DNA of 64,000 nt from Insolitispirillum peregrinum. Its GTDB lineage: Bacteria; Pseudomonadota; Alphaproteobacteria; Rhodospirillales; Rhodospirillaceae. Positions 8,896 to 18,753 of this stretch are shown piece by piece. The position numbers were made by a program, and so were the translations under genes. The DNA is taken from contig NZ_FTOA01000001.1 of assembly GCF_900156605.1 (NCBI RefSeq), positions 744,001 through 808,000 on the forward strand, in the 5' to 3' direction. The first letter of the stretch is position 1. Each line of letters begins with the position of its first letter. The notes beneath the pieces are model-generated. The model saw only the letters and a list, made by a program, of their open reading frames with translations, made no database searches and was not told the DNA's origin.

Positions 8896-9035
8896 GGGCC
8901 GTCAGTCTTTCCAGGCAAGAGCCGCCTTGGGCGGAGGGTGATCTTCCGTTGTAGGCGGCTTCGGCGACTTTTGGAACCCCACAGCGCGGCATTTCTGCAC
9001 AGGATACCTGACTGTGAATCGCTCACCTGCAATTA

Positions 9036-9044
9036 TTGTATACA
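9036..9044. promoter_or_regulatory. TTGTATACA palindrome, candidate GntR operator
   Basis: TGTATACA is a perfect 8-bp palindrome in the gap between the gntR gene and the divergent hydrolase gene. The same core occurs in gaps near 14,737 and 52,031. FCD-type GntR regulators often bind short A+T-rich palindromes of this style. Confidence 0.4.
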
Positions 9045-9055
9045 TTTATGTGCCA

Positions 9056-9068
9056 TTTGGTATCCAAA
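9056..9068. promoter_or_regulatory. TTTGG-TAT-CCAAA inverted repeat, candidate operator
   Basis: Five-base arms surround TAT, 12 bases beyond the TGTATACA palindrome. The TTGG..CCAA layout resembles operators of VanR-like FCD regulators. GGATACC at 9002 and GGTATCC at 9059 also form a spaced inverted pair flanking the first palindrome. Confidence 0.35.
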
Positions 9069-9171
9069 AAAACAACGCGGTGAAAAAATTGCCTCAGCGT
9101 ATGATGATCCATACCGGGAAGATCAAATTTCCGCGCATTCCACCACCAGCAATTCACCACAAGGAGAAACC

Positions 9172-10050
9172 ATGACCGCAGGCGATATCCCGGCAACTCC
9201 ACGGTTCGGCACCGTGCGCTGTCTTCGGCCCGAAGGCTTCCGGGCGATGGCCTATACCGAATGGGGAAGCGAGCACAGCACGCGTGTGGTGGTCTGTGTC
9301 CATGGGTTGACCCGCAACGGGCGCGACTTTGACTGGCTGGCCGCGGTTCTGGCCGGGCAGGGCTATCGGGTGGTATGCCCGGATGTTCTGGGGCGTGGCA
9401 GTTCGGACTGGCTGCTGGACCCGACCGGCTATGGCTATCCGCTGTACATGGCTGATCTGGCCGCCCTGCTGGCGCGTTATGAGGGCTGCGACATCAGCTG
9501 GATCGGCACGTCGATGGGCGGGCTGTTGGGAATGTTCCTCGCCGCAGCCGACAAGACCCCGATCCGGCGGCTGGTCATGAACGACGTCGGGCCGTTTTTG
9601 CCCAAAGCGGCGCTGGAGCGCATTGTGGAGTACGTGGGGAAGGCACCCACGTTCAGCTCTCCGGCATCGGCAGAAAGCTATCTGCGCACCATTCTGGCCG
9701 GGTTCGGGCCGCTGAGTGATGCCCAGTGGCAGCACCTGACCCAGCACAGCGTCAAGGCACAGACGCAAGGGGGCTTTGGTCTGGCCTATGATCCGGCGAT
9801 TGCCGTGCCGCTACAGGCTGCTCCGGTGGATGATGTGAACCTGTGGCCGGTCTGGGGACAGGTCCGCTGCCCGGTGCTGGTTATCCGCGGTGCCCTGTCC
9901 GACCTGCTGCCGGTGGAGTGTGTGGCAGGCATGCGTGCCAGCCATCCGGCATGCAGCGAGTTCACCGTACCGGAGACGGGCCATGCGCCGCTGTTGGCTT
10001 CGGCGGCAGAGCAGGATGCGATCCTGAGATGGTTGCGGGCGGCGGAGTAG
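9172..10050 (+). CDS. Alpha/beta hydrolase fold protein
   Basis: The 292-residue protein has an alpha/beta hydrolase fold with an HG oxyanion-hole segment (VCVHGLTRNGRDF, about residues 41-53). The nucleophile elbow is GTSMG with S114, a probable acid is in GALSDLLP, and the catalytic His is H271 in ETGHAPLL. The family covers esterases, lactonases and C-C hydrolases, so the substrate cannot be given. The ATG at 9172 follows AAGGAG at the right distance; the frame stays open upstream to 8938 but that part lacks family similarity. It is divergent from the GntR regulator, suggesting shared control. A reverse-oriented hairpin repeat fills the gap behind it. Confidence 0.85.
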   Translation: MTAGDIPATPRFGTVRCLRPEGFRAMAYTEWGSEHSTRVVVCVHGLTRNGRDFDWLAAVLAGQGYRVVCPDVLGRGSSDWLLDPTGYGYPLYMADLAALLARYEGCDISWIGTSMGGLLGMFLAAADKTPIRRLVMNDVGPFLPKAALERIVEYVGKAPTFSSPASAESYLRTILAGFGPLSDAQWQHLTQHSVKAQTQGGFGLAYDPAIAVPLQAAPVDDVNLWPVWGQVRCPVLVIRGALSDLLPVECVAGMRASHPACSEFTVPETGHAPLLASAAEQDAILRWLRAAE

Positions 10051-10060
10051 ATTTATTTAA

Positions 10061-10094
10061 AGTGGTGAGCGCAAGGTTTTGCGCATCATCACTC
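10061..10094. repeat. Palindromic GTGAGCGCAA unit (second repeat family, short copy)
   Basis: GTGAGCGCAA and TTGCGCatcaTCAC-type arms form a palindrome just after the hydrolase stop. The unit resembles the one at 39158-39209 and, like it, directly abuts a hairpin-rich repeat copy. Confidence 0.5.
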
Positions 10095-10095
10095 C

Positions 10096-10288
10096 GTCAG
10101 ATCACAGGGCATGACAGTTGGTGGAAACAGTGCAGGCTGCCGCCTGAACTGCTCGGGGGATAATTCCCCCGAACCCCCCATCTTTCTTTAAAAATCAAAT
10201 CAATGGGGTCCGGGGCCTCAAGGCCCCGGCGAGGTATGGAGCAGCGCTCCATGACCCTTCTTTCTTTTTGTTGCCTACTGTGGCATGG
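10096..10288 (-). repeat. Hairpin-rich intergenic repeat, copy 2 (reverse orientation)
   Basis: Read on the minus strand, the modules come in the same order as in the 60.8-kb copy: left end, GGAGC-GCT-GCTCC hairpin, CCGGGGCCT-TG-AGGCCCCGG hairpin, CCCCAT..ATGGGG arm, a fourth hairpin, GGC-GGCA-GCC hairpin, and right end. The fourth hairpin here is CGGGGGA-ATTA-TCCCCCG instead of CGGGGCCT-C-AGGCCCCG. Pairing is kept although the bases differ. It reaches to within a few bases of the hemB stop. Confidence 0.85.
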
Positions 10289-10289
10289 C

Positions 10290-11354
<1,065 letters not shown>

Positions 11355-11422
11355 TCACAAAGGCTGACCCGCCGTCACCCTCCAGCGGATAACGGCGGGC
11401 CATGGAAAAAGGCTTTGAGTGT

Positions 11423-12718
11423 TTACACCTTTTCAAGCGCCTGGGCCAGATCGGCCAGAATGTCTTCGGGGTGTTCAATCCCGATCGACAGGCGGACATA
11501 GCCCGGCGTCACACCCGAAGACAGTTGATCTTCCGGGGAAAGTTGCGAATGGGTGGTGCTGGCCGGGTGGATGGCCAGCGAGCGGGCATCCCCAATATTG
11601 GCGACGTGATAGAACAGGTTCAAAGAGTCGATCAGCTTCTTTCCTGCCTCGACACCGCCCTTCAGTTCAAAGCCGATCAGGCTGCCGTAGCTGCGCGTCA
11701 GATAGGCATCGGCGCGACGGCGGGCTTCGCCGGTTTGCAGGCCGGGGAAGGTCACCGAGGATACCTTGGGGTGATCCTTGAGGAAGTCGGCCACCTTGAG
11801 GGCGTTTTCACCGTGGGCGCGCAGACGCAGGGGCAGGGTTTCGACGCCCTGAATCAACTGGAACGAATTGAACGGGCTGATGGCCGCGCCCATGTCGCGC
11901 AGCAGGGTGCAGCGCATGCGCAGGATGTAGGCAATCGGTCCCAGCGGCTTGACCGCCTCGGTCCACACCGCGCCGTGATAGGACGGATCGGGGCGGTTGA
12001 GGGTCGGGAAACGCTCGCCATAGGCTTCCCAGTCAAAATTACCGCCATCAATCACCAGACCACCGATCGAGGTGCCGTGCCCGCCAATCCATTTGGTGCC
12101 GGAATAGAGCACCACCGCAGCACCATGGTCCAGCGGACGGCAGATTACCGGGGCGGCGGTGTTGTCAACGATCAGCGGAATGCCGAGCGAGCGGCCAATA
12201 TCGGCCACTTCCTTGATCGGGAACACCTGCAGCTTGGGGTTCGGCAGCGTTTCGGCATAGATGCAACGGGTGCGTTCGTCGGCGGCGGCGCGGAAGGCTT
12301 CGGGGTCTGCCGGGTCAACAAAGCGGGCTTCGATACCCATTTGCTTGAAAACGTTGGCAAACAGGTTCCAGGTGCCGCCGTAAAGGTCGGTCGAGGTCAG
12401 GAAGTTGTCGCCCGCTTCGCACAGGTTCAGCACGGCATAGGTCGAGGCCGCCTGCCCCGAGGCCACGGCCAGGGCCGCTGCGCCGCCTTCCAGTGCGGCA
12501 ATGCGCTGTTCCAGCGCATCGGTGGTGGGGTTCATCAGGCGGGTATAGATGTTGCCCAGTTCTTTCAGGGCAAACAGGTTCGCCGCATGGGTGGTGTCGT
12601 GGAATTCATAGGACGTGGTCTGGTAAATTGGCACCGCGACGGCGGTCGTTGCCGGGTCGGCGCGATAACTGCCACCATGAAGGGCCAGTGTCTCAGGATG
12701 GGTGCTTTTGAAATCCAT
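11423..12718 (-). CDS. metY: O-acetylhomoserine sulfhydrylase (aminocarboxypropyltransferase)
   Basis: The 431-residue protein is a Cys/Met-metabolism PLP enzyme of the normal MetY length. The PLP lysine is K209 in LYSGTKWIGGHG, the cofactor Asp is in VDNTAAP (about residue 185), and NIYTRLMNPTTDALE is the family's N-terminal loop. It joins O-acetylhomoserine with sulfide or methanethiol, giving homocysteine or methionine in the cytoplasm. The ATG at 12718 has AAGGAGAG upstream. A MetZ-like O-succinylhomoserine activity is the alternative, but the long insert and length favour MetY. No SAM riboswitch was recognised in the short upstream gap. Confidence 0.93.
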   Translation of the reverse strand: MDFKSTHPETLALHGGSYRADPATTAVAVPIYQTTSYEFHDTTHAANLFALKELGNIYTRLMNPTTDALEQRIAALEGGAAALAVASGQAASTYAVLNLCEAGDNFLTSTDLYGGTWNLFANVFKQMGIEARFVDPADPEAFRAAADERTRCIYAETLPNPKLQVFPIKEVADIGRSLGIPLIVDNTAAPVICRPLDHGAAVVLYSGTKWIGGHGTSIGGLVIDGGNFDWEAYGERFPTLNRPDPSYHGAVWTEAVKPLGPIAYILRMRCTLLRDMGAAISPFNSFQLIQGVETLPLRLRAHGENALKVADFLKDHPKVSSVTFPGLQTGEARRRADAYLTRSYGSLIGFELKGGVEAGKKLIDSLNLFYHVANIGDARSLAIHPASTTHSQLSPEDQLSSGVTPGYVRLSIGIEHPEDILADLAQALEKV

Positions 12719-12752
12719 GGCGGACGTCTCTCCTTGAGAAGTGCGGGCGTAC

Positions 12753-12771
12753 CCCGGCAGGCTCTGCCGGG
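12753..12771. terminator. CCCGGCAG hairpin after the chemoreceptor gene
   Basis: CCCGGCAG and CTGCCGGG pair around GCT, about 100 bases beyond the chemoreceptor stop and 34 bases before the metY start codon. No T-run follows on either strand, so function as a terminator is only possible. Confidence 0.4.
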
Positions 12772-12870
12772 TGGGGGGGAGGGGGTGGACCGTTGAGGTC
12801 TCATTTTTCCCGTTCCGAAACGGTCATATCACCGTTCCGGCACAGAGGACGGGTTTTTTCCGGGGGATTT

Positions 12871-14601
12871 TCAAACAGTGCGGATCTGCTGCAGGAACTG
12901 GACCACCGACGTGTTGAGCGCGTCCGCTTTCTGGTTGAGGTCCCTGGCTGCGCCGGAAACCTCTTCGGACGACTCGTTGGTTTCCTGTGCGGCCTGCAAC
13001 ACCGCCTGCACATTGGAAGAAACTTCGGCTGTTCCGCGGGCGGCTTCGGTGATGTTGTGCGAGATTTCCTGCGTTGCACTGCCCTGCTGTTGAACGGCGA
13101 AGGAAATGCTCTGGGCGATTTCTCCGACCCGTTCGATGGTCGAGGCGATTTCGCGCGTTGCCGAAACCGCCGCCTGGGCTTCGGCCTGAACCGAGGTGAT
13201 GTGGCGGGTGATTTCCTCGGTTGCGCGGGCGGTCTGGGTGGCCAGAGCCTTCACCTCGTTGGCGACGACCGCAAAACCCTTGCCTGCTTCGCCGGCGCGG
13301 GCAGCCTCGATGGTGGCGTTCAGGGCCAGCAGGTTGGTCTGGCTGGCGATGTCATTGATCAGCTGGACGACTTCGCCGATCTTGACGGCGGCATCAGACA
13401 GCCCGGTCATGGTGCTGTTGGTCTGGCGTGCCTGCTGTTCGGCACGGGTGGCGACGTCGGTGGATTCCTGGACCTGCTCGGCGATGGCGACAATCGAGCG
13501 GTTGAGTTCTTCGGTTGCGGCTGCCACCGAGTCCGCGTTGCGGCTGGCGGCCTGCGTCGCCTCGGCGGCGGCTTCGGCTTGTCGGGAGGTCTGGTTGGCG
13601 GAATTGTCCAGAGAGCGTGCCGTTCCCCCCAGTGCCGTCACCGAGCCGTTGACCGCTGTCAGCAAACCGGAAATGGTCTGCTCAAAATCAGAGGTCAGGG
13701 TTGCCATCCGGCGGGCGCGTTGAACCTGCTGTTCGGCTTCCTGTGCCTCGCGGGCCAGCATGGCCGCCCGCTCCACCGCATTGGCCTTGAAGATTTCAAG
13801 CGCCTGCACGATGTCGCCCACCTCGTCCTTGCTGCTGGCGTGCGGAACATCGGCCTGCAGGTCACCATCGGCCAGCCGCAGCATGGCGGTGGTTGCCGCT
13901 CGCAGCGGGCGCACCGAACGGATGTTCCACCAGGCAAAGCTGGCCCCGACCGCCACCGCAACGGCACACATGATGATCATCAGGGTGACAAAGGCACTGG
14001 CCACCTCGCGGGTTTCGTGGGACAGCGTCTGGTTCTTGCTTTCCTGCAGGTCAATGAAGGCATTGATCCGGGCCAGCCATTCGACAAAAATCGGGCGGAC
14101 AGTGTGCAGGGTGTTGGTTGCCGTTGCCATGTCGCCGGATTTACGACTGTTGATCACGGTGGTGATCAGGGGGAGGGCTTTGGCTTCGGTTTCCTTGATC
14201 GCGGCGTACATCTGGCGTTCTTGCGGCGAAATGTCACTCATCTTGCCAAACAGATCGTCCATGGCGGTCGATGCCTGCTTGTAAAAGCCGCTCAGGCGCT
14301 CGATGTCTGCCAAAGTACGCTGCAGCTCGGTTTGGTCTTCCAGCAAGACAACGTCGCGGATGGCGATCGAGCGATCATGGACGCTGCCCCGAAAGTTGAT
14401 GGCATGGCGTTGCTTGACGCTGTTGACGTCGATCATCGTGCCCAGATTGCCACTGATGATATTGACTTTCAGGGCAGCGATGATGGTCAGCAGGATCATC
14501 AGCAACAGGATTGCGCTAAAGCCGATCACCTGCCGACTGGCGATGCTGAGGGATCGTCCGTTTGACGGTGGTGTGGGGGACAGCTGGGAATGGGCCGACA
14601 T
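12871..14601 (-). CDS. Methyl-accepting chemotaxis protein
   Basis: The 576-residue chemoreceptor has a first membrane helix at about residues 26-45, then a helical periplasmic sensor of about 160 residues consistent with a four-helix-bundle type. A second helix is at about 209-229, a HAMP domain at about 232-285, and a long cytoplasmic coiled-coil signalling domain to the end. The CheA/CheW-binding tip contains the near-invariant [20 protein letters not shown] stretch followed by [17 protein letters not shown]. No C-terminal CheR/CheB tethering pentapeptide is seen. The ligand is unknown. The start ATG has GGAG upstream. It is divergent from the valine-degradation operon, and no other che genes are nearby, so it is an orphan receptor feeding a distant cluster. 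Confidence 0.95.
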   Translation of the reverse strand: MSAHSQLSPTPPSNGRSLSIASRQVIGFSAILLLMILLTIIAALKVNIISGNLGTMIDVNSVKQRHAINFRGSVHDRSIAIRDVVLLEDQTELQRTLADIERLSGFYKQASTAMDDLFGKMSDISPQERQMYAAIKETEAKALPLITTVINSRKSGDMATATNTLHTVRPIFVEWLARINAFIDLQESKNQTLSHETREVASAFVTLMIIMCAVAVAVGASFAWWNIRSVRPLRAATTAMLRLADGDLQADVPHASSKDEVGDIVQALEIFKANAVERAAMLAREAQEAEQQVQRARRMATLTSDFEQTISGLLTAVNGSVTALGGTARSLDNSANQTSRQAEAAAEATQAASRNADSVAAATEELNRSIVAIAEQVQESTDVATRAEQQARQTNSTMTGLSDAAVKIGEVVQLINDIASQTNLLALNATIEAARAGEAGKGFAVVANEVKALATQTARATEEITRHITSVQAEAQAAVSATREIASTIERVGEIAQSISFAVQQQGSATQEISHNITEAARGTAEVSSNVQAVLQAAQETNESSEEVSGAARDLNQKADALNTSVVQFLQQIRTV

Positions 14602-14731
14602 TCTGGGGCTCCGTGCGCAAGGGATGGCGTGATCCGGCAGGGCGGTATCGGCCGGTTAATATGGACCATATTGCGGAATATACAAGGGTGGCATCGATCG
14701 TGGGTCTCTGTGTATGGAATGTGATAAAATT

Positions 14732-14741
14732 TTGTATACAA
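14732..14741. promoter_or_regulatory. TTGTATACAA palindrome upstream of the valine operon
   Basis: This perfect 10-bp palindrome lies in the gap between the chemoreceptor gene and the acyl-CoA dehydrogenase gene, about 115 bases before the latter's ATG. Its core matches the candidate operator beside the GntR gene at 9036 and the site at 52027. Confidence 0.45.
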
Positions 14742-14856
14742 TGATTGACCGCACGTACAAAAAAGCTATGATCAGACAAAACAGGTCGCCTGCAGGCCGT
14801 GTCCAGTCGGGCCGGATGCACACAAGGGGCGACAAGAAATGCCGATGGAGGATGTG

Positions 14857-15993
14857 ATGGATTTTCAGCTGTCAGACGATCAGCGCCAGTTTCAGGACGT
14901 GGCCCGGGATTTTGCCAGGAACGAAATGGCCCCCCATGCCAAGGATTGGGATGAACATCACATTTTTCCCGAAGATACCTTGCGCAAGGCCGCCGGGCTG
15001 GGCTTTGCCGGTATTTATGTGCGCGAAGACGTTGGCGGCAGCGGGCTGGGGCGGCTGGATGCGGCGGTCATTTTTGAAGAACTGGCGAGCGCCTGCCCGT
15101 CAACCGCGGCCTACATCTCGATCCACAACATGGCATCGTGGATGATCGACCGCTTCGGGTCGGATGAACAGCGCCGGATGTGGTTGCCATCCCTGTGTAC
15201 CATGGAGCATTTTGCCAGCTATTGCCTGACCGAGCCGGGTGCCGGTTCGGATGCTGCCAGCCTGAAGACCCGCGCCGAGCGGGACGGTGACCATTATGTG
15301 CTGAATGGCTCCAAGGCGTTCATTTCCGGGGGTGGGCGATCGGATGTCTATGTGGTGATGGTCCGAACCGGTGGCGATGGCCCGAAAGGCATCTCAACGC
15401 TGGTTGTCCCCAAAGGAACGCCCGGGCTGTCGTTTGGCAAGCAGGAAGAAAAGATGGGCTGGAACAGCCAGCCCACCGCCGCGGTGATTTTCGAGGACTG
15501 CCGCGTTCCGGTTGCCAATCGTCTGGGTGAAGAGGGCGATGGTTTCAAAATCGCCATGATGGGGCTGGACGGCGGACGCCTGAACATCGGGGCTTGCTCT
15601 TTGGGCGGCGCAAAGGCGGCCTTGGCAGCCGCACTGGACTATGCGCAGGTGCGCAAGCAGTTCGGCAAGGCTCTGGTGGAATTCCAGGCCCTGCAATTCA
15701 AGCTGGCAGATATGGAAACCGACCTGACAGCGGCCCGGTTGCTGCTGCACCGGGCGGCCACGGCACTGGATGCCAAAGAGCCCGATGCTACCAAGCTCTG
15801 TGCGATGGCCAAGCGCTATGCCACCGATGCCGGGTTCAGGATTTGCAATGACTCTCTCCAGCTGCATGGTGGTTACGGGTATATCCGGGAATATCCCATC
15901 GAACGCCTGCTGCGTGATCTGCGGGTTCACCAGATTCTGGAGGGAACCAACGAAATCATGCGCGTGATCATTGCGCGAAAGATGCTGTCCTGA
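14857..15993 (+). CDS. Acyl-CoA dehydrogenase, probable isobutyryl-CoA dehydrogenase
   Basis: The 378-residue FAD enzyme has the three-part acyl-CoA dehydrogenase fold. [14 protein letters not shown] is the central flavin/substrate signature, [13 protein letters not shown] precedes the C terminus, and the catalytic Glu is E362 in LEGTNE, the position used by short-chain and branched-chain members. The next two genes, a 3-hydroxyisobutyryl-CoA hydrolase and MmsB, make isobutyryl-CoA the likely substrate (valine breakdown). I chose the ATG at 14857 because GGAGG lies 5 bases before it and the family begins MDFQLS; ATGs at 14839 and 14845 are alternatives. The gap up to the divergent chemoreceptor gene holds a TTGTATACAA palindrome. 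Confidence 0.92.
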   Translation: MDFQLSDDQRQFQDVARDFARNEMAPHAKDWDEHHIFPEDTLRKAAGLGFAGIYVREDVGGSGLGRLDAAVIFEELASACPSTAAYISIHNMASWMIDRFGSDEQRRMWLPSLCTMEHFASYCLTEPGAGSDAASLKTRAERDGDHYVLNGSKAFISGGGRSDVYVVMVRTGGDGPKGISTLVVPKGTPGLSFGKQEEKMGWNSQPTAAVIFEDCRVPVANRLGEEGDGFKIAMMGLDGGRLNIGACSLGGAKAALAAALDYAQVRKQFGKALVEFQALQFKLADMETDLTAARLLLHRAATALDAKEPDATKLCAMAKRYATDAGFRICNDSLQLHGGYGYIREYPIERLLRDLRVHQILEGTNEIMRVIIARKMLS

Positions 15994-16032
15994 GAGCATA
16001 GGAACATCTGATATGCGCAGAGGGAGCTCGCG

Positions 16033-17121
16033 ATGAGCGTCGAGACTGAAACCGCTGGTGAAATTCTGTTCGCATCTGCCGATGGGCTGGCCACGGTCCT
16101 GCTGAACCGACCTAGGGCGCTGAACGCCTTGTCATTGAACAAGGTTCGTCAGTTGGACCCGATGCTGCGGCAATGGGCGGCGGATGACAGCGTCCATTGT
16201 GTGGTGGTCGAGGGGGCCGGGGACAAGGCGTTTTGCGCCGGGGGGGACATTCGCGCCCTGTGGGATGCCAACCGGACGGGCGATCTGGAAACCCTGCGGA
16301 CCTTCTTTGCCGAGGAATACCGCCTGAACCGGCTGATTCGGACCTATCCCAAACCCTATGTCGCCCTGATGGACGGCATCACCATGGGCGGTGGGGTTGG
16401 TATTTCCATTCATGGCTCGCACCGGATTGCCACGGAACGGACGCTGTTTGCGATGCCGGAAACCGGTATCGGGATGATCCCGGATGTGGGGGGAACGTAT
16501 TTCCTGCCCCGCCTGCCCGGGCATGTCGGGCTGTTTCTGGGACTGACCGGTGCACGGCTGAAGGCAGCGGATGCCTATGCGATCGGGATTGCCACCCACG
16601 TCATTCCCAGCGAACGGCGGGACGAGGTGGTTGCGGCGCTGCGTGAGGCCGAGCGTGAAGAATTGACGCCGGACCAGTTGCAGACGGCAGTGACCTGCAT
16701 TCTTGAAATGTTCCATGAGGATCCGGGAACCGGGGCGCTGGAACGCCATCAGGATGACATCGAAAACCTGTTCAACCGGGCCAGTGTCGAAGAGATCATG
16801 GAAGCCTTGCTCAGCGATGGCCGCCCATGGGCGCAGGAGCAGGCAAAAACTCTGGCCAGCAAGTCCCCCTTTGCGCTGAAGGTGACCTTCCGGCAATTGC
16901 AACTGGGGGCACAGCTGGAATTTGATCGCTGCATGCAGGTCGAATGGCGTGTTTCCCAGCGTCTTGCCGCCGGTCCCGACTTTGCCGAAGGGGTGCGGGC
17001 GGTGATTGTGGACAAGGATAATGCACCGCGGTGGTCTGCGGCATCGCTGGCCGAGGTGGACAACGCGGTGGTTGATGCTCTGTTTGCCCCCTTGCCGGGG
17101 GGAGATCTGGAGCTGTCGTAA
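16033..17121 (+). CDS. Enoyl-CoA hydratase/isomerase family protein, probable 3-hydroxyisobutyryl-CoA hydrolase
   Basis: The 362-residue crotonase-fold protein is longer than plain enoyl-CoA hydratases and matches the HIBYL-CoA hydrolase length. The oxyanion-hole segments are AFCAGGDIRALWD (about residues 65-77) and GITMGGGVGISIHG (about 118-131), followed by FAMPETGIGMIPDVGGTYFL. The Glu of PETGIG is the residue used by the hydrolase subfamily. It should release free 3-hydroxyisobutyrate from its CoA ester. It starts 39 bases after the dehydrogenase gene with GAGGGAG upstream and is followed by mmsB, fixing its place in valine degradation. Confidence 0.92.
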   Translation: MSVETETAGEILFASADGLATVLLNRPRALNALSLNKVRQLDPMLRQWAADDSVHCVVVEGAGDKAFCAGGDIRALWDANRTGDLETLRTFFAEEYRLNRLIRTYPKPYVALMDGITMGGGVGISIHGSHRIATERTLFAMPETGIGMIPDVGGTYFLPRLPGHVGLFLGLTGARLKAADAYAIGIATHVIPSERRDEVVAALREAEREELTPDQLQTAVTCILEMFHEDPGTGALERHQDDIENLFNRASVEEIMEALLSDGRPWAQEQAKTLASKSPFALKVTFRQLQLGAQLEFDRCMQVEWRVSQRLAAGPDFAEGVRAVIVDKDNAPRWSAASLAEVDNAVVDALFAPLPGGDLELS

Positions 17122-17178
17122 AGGCAGAGCGGGCACAAGCCTGCCTGTCTTCATCATAACAATGACGGGAGACGTTCT

Positions 17179-18081
17179 ATGGCAAGTGTTGGGTTTATCG
17201 GTCTGGGCAACATGGGTGGCCCGATGGCAGCCAACCTGGTGAAGGCCGGTTTTGCGGTCAAGGCGTTCGATCTGGGCGAAGCTGCCTGCGCGCGTGCCCG
17301 CGAGCGTGGATGCACGATCGTTCCCAGTGTTGCCGAGGCGGCATCCGACGTTGATGTGGTGGTCAGCATGCTGCCTGCCGGAACCCATGTGCGGGCCGTT
17401 TATACCGGTCCCGAGGGTGTTCTGGCCCATGCCCGGCCGGGGACGTTGATGATTGATTGTTCGACCATCGATGTGGATTCTGCCCGCGTGGTGGCAAAGG
17501 CCTGTGACGATGCTGGCATGGCCATGATTGATGCCCCGGTTTCCGGTGGTGTTGGCGGGGCTGAGGCGGGAACCCTGACTTTTATGGTCGGAGGACCGGA
17601 CGCATCCTTTGAGGCAGCTCAGCCTTATCTGCAGGCGATGGGAAAGACCATTGTCCATGCTGGTGGGGCAGGGAACGGGCAGGCGGCAAAAATCTGCAAC
17701 AACATGCTGTTGGGGATCGGCATGATCGGGACTTGCGAGGCTTTTGCCCTTGCTGGCCGGTTGGGGCTTGATGCCCAGAAACTGTTCGATATCAGCTCCA
17801 AGGCATCGGGGCAGAACTGGTCGATGACCTCATACTGCCCTGTTCCGGGGCCGGTTCCGACGTCGCCGGCCAATCGGGCCTATCAGCCGGGTTTTGCTGC
17901 CGACATGATGCTGAAAGACCTGAAGCTGGCGCAGGATGCGGCGGCAAAGGTTGGGGCCGCGACGCCATTGGGCGGGGCTGCCGAGGCCCTGTACCAGTTG
18001 TTCAGTGCCCAGGGGCATGGAGGCATGGACTTTTCGGGGATCATCAAAATGCTGGACGGCAGCCTGGGCCGGGATGCCTGA
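17179..18081 (+). CDS. mmsB: 3-hydroxyisobutyrate dehydrogenase
   Basis: The 300-residue beta-hydroxyacid dehydrogenase has an N-terminal NAD-binding Rossmann motif (GFIGLGNMGGPMAANLVKAGF split over residues 5-25). The substrate-binding DAPVSGGVGGAEAGTL segment is at about 118-133, and the catalytic K171 lies in GQAAKICNNM. It oxidises 3-hydroxyisobutyrate to methylmalonate semialdehyde. It is third in the operon after the acyl-CoA dehydrogenase and hydrolase genes and is preceded by a good ribosome site (GGGAG). The next enzyme, MmsA, is not encoded in this window. A terminator-like stem lies about 110 bases after the stop. Confidence 0.95.
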   Translation: MASVGFIGLGNMGGPMAANLVKAGFAVKAFDLGEAACARARERGCTIVPSVAEAASDVDVVVSMLPAGTHVRAVYTGPEGVLAHARPGTLMIDCSTIDVDSARVVAKACDDAGMAMIDAPVSGGVGGAEAGTLTFMVGGPDASFEAAQPYLQAMGKTIVHAGGAGNGQAAKICNNMLLGIGMIGTCEAFALAGRLGLDAQKLFDISSKASGQNWSMTSYCPVPGPVPTSPANRAYQPGFAADMMLKDLKLAQDAAAKVGAATPLGGAAEALYQLFSAQGHGGMDFSGIIKMLDGSLGRDA

Positions 18082-18193
18082 GCTGTTCGGTACGATCAGC
18101 AGATGACGACAGGTGTTTGAAAAATGGCTTTGGAGCAGGGCTCTGCGTCCTGCGGGTTTACAGTCAAGGCTTTTAAAGCGTTCAGGTTACAGG

Positions 18194-18245
18194 AAAAGAG
18201 GCTTTACGCTCTGGACGGTTCGCGCCATGCTGGGGCCTCTTTTTT
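18194..18245 (+). terminator. Terminator of the valine-degradation operon
   Basis: AAAAGAGGC pairs with GCCTCTTTT across a 32-base loop and runs into a T-run, about 110 bases after mmsB. The long loop lowers certainty. Confidence 0.55.
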
Positions 18246-18263
18246 CTGCGGCGAGACAGGATC

Positions 18264-18470
18264 ATGCCTGCAAATGTGCCAACCGGCGGTTCCGGTTTGG
18301 GTGAAGTTTTATTCGAAATCAAAGTGTTTGGAGCATCTGCGCGAGTGTCAGCGCTTCATGTCTCCAGTAACACCGAAGTGACAGTAATCTGTCCGGCAAC
18401 CTTGCACAAGACATCGATGCAGCAAGCGGCCCTGCGGAAGCTTCGCTTCGTGCTGGAGAAAAAGCCGTAG
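18264..18470 (+). CDS. Small conserved protein, DUF6898-like
   Basis: The 68-residue protein begins at an ATG with AGGA close upstream. It has a pattern I associate with a short uncharacterised alphaproteobacterial family (DUF6898, from memory): GEVLFEIKVFG near residue 13, SARVSALH, a TEVTVICPA strand, and a C-terminal ALRKLRFVLEK helix. The alternating hydrophobic pattern suggests a small beta-rich fold followed by one helix. No function is known. The upstream operon terminator and the strong inverted repeat directly behind the stop suggest an independent transcript. Base use fits the neighbouring genes better than the A+T-rich gap that follows. Confidence 0.6.
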   Translation: MPANVPTGGSGLGEVLFEIKVFGASARVSALHVSSNTEVTVICPATLHKTSMQQAALRKLRFVLEKKP

Positions 18471-18519
18471 TGGGCAGGGAGCGTTTTCACACTGAGTGAA
18501 AGCGTTCCCCGTTCCCACT
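18469..18519 (+). terminator. Long imperfect inverted repeat after the small protein gene
   Basis: AGTGGGCAGGGAGCGTTTTC and GAAAGCGTTCCCCGTTCCCA are largely complementary and meet around ACACTGAGT, followed by CTTTTATT. It starts in the stop codon of the 68-residue protein gene and probably ends its mRNA. Confidence 0.65.
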
Positions 18520-18707
18520 TTTATTCTCATATATTCTCGATCTTTTGCGAACAAGCTACTCCCTTTATACAAATAACTATTCAGAAGATAAATTATGCGA
18601 CTGAAGCACGAGGATTCTTAACGAGAGTAGACAAAGAAAGCGCCATACCAGATTACAAAGCCAACAAAACCCTCAAACGCCGCAATCTGTTTACAGGGCA
18701 GGGGCGT

Positions 18708-18735
18708 CTGGGGTCATGATTGCTCATAACCCCAG
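18708..18735. terminator. CTGGGGT hairpin beyond cinA
   Basis: CTGGGGT(c)ATGA pairs with TCAT(a)ACCCCAG around TTGC, about 19 bases past the cinA stop. No T-run follows on the minus strand. Confidence 0.45.
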
Positions 18736-18753
18736 AGCCACAGGGTAGGGGGC

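Noticed and set aside
18124-18381. Alternative 85-codon frame overlapping the DUF6898-like gene
   Set aside because: It overlaps the operon terminator and the better-supported 18264-18470 gene, and has no pattern of a conserved protein.
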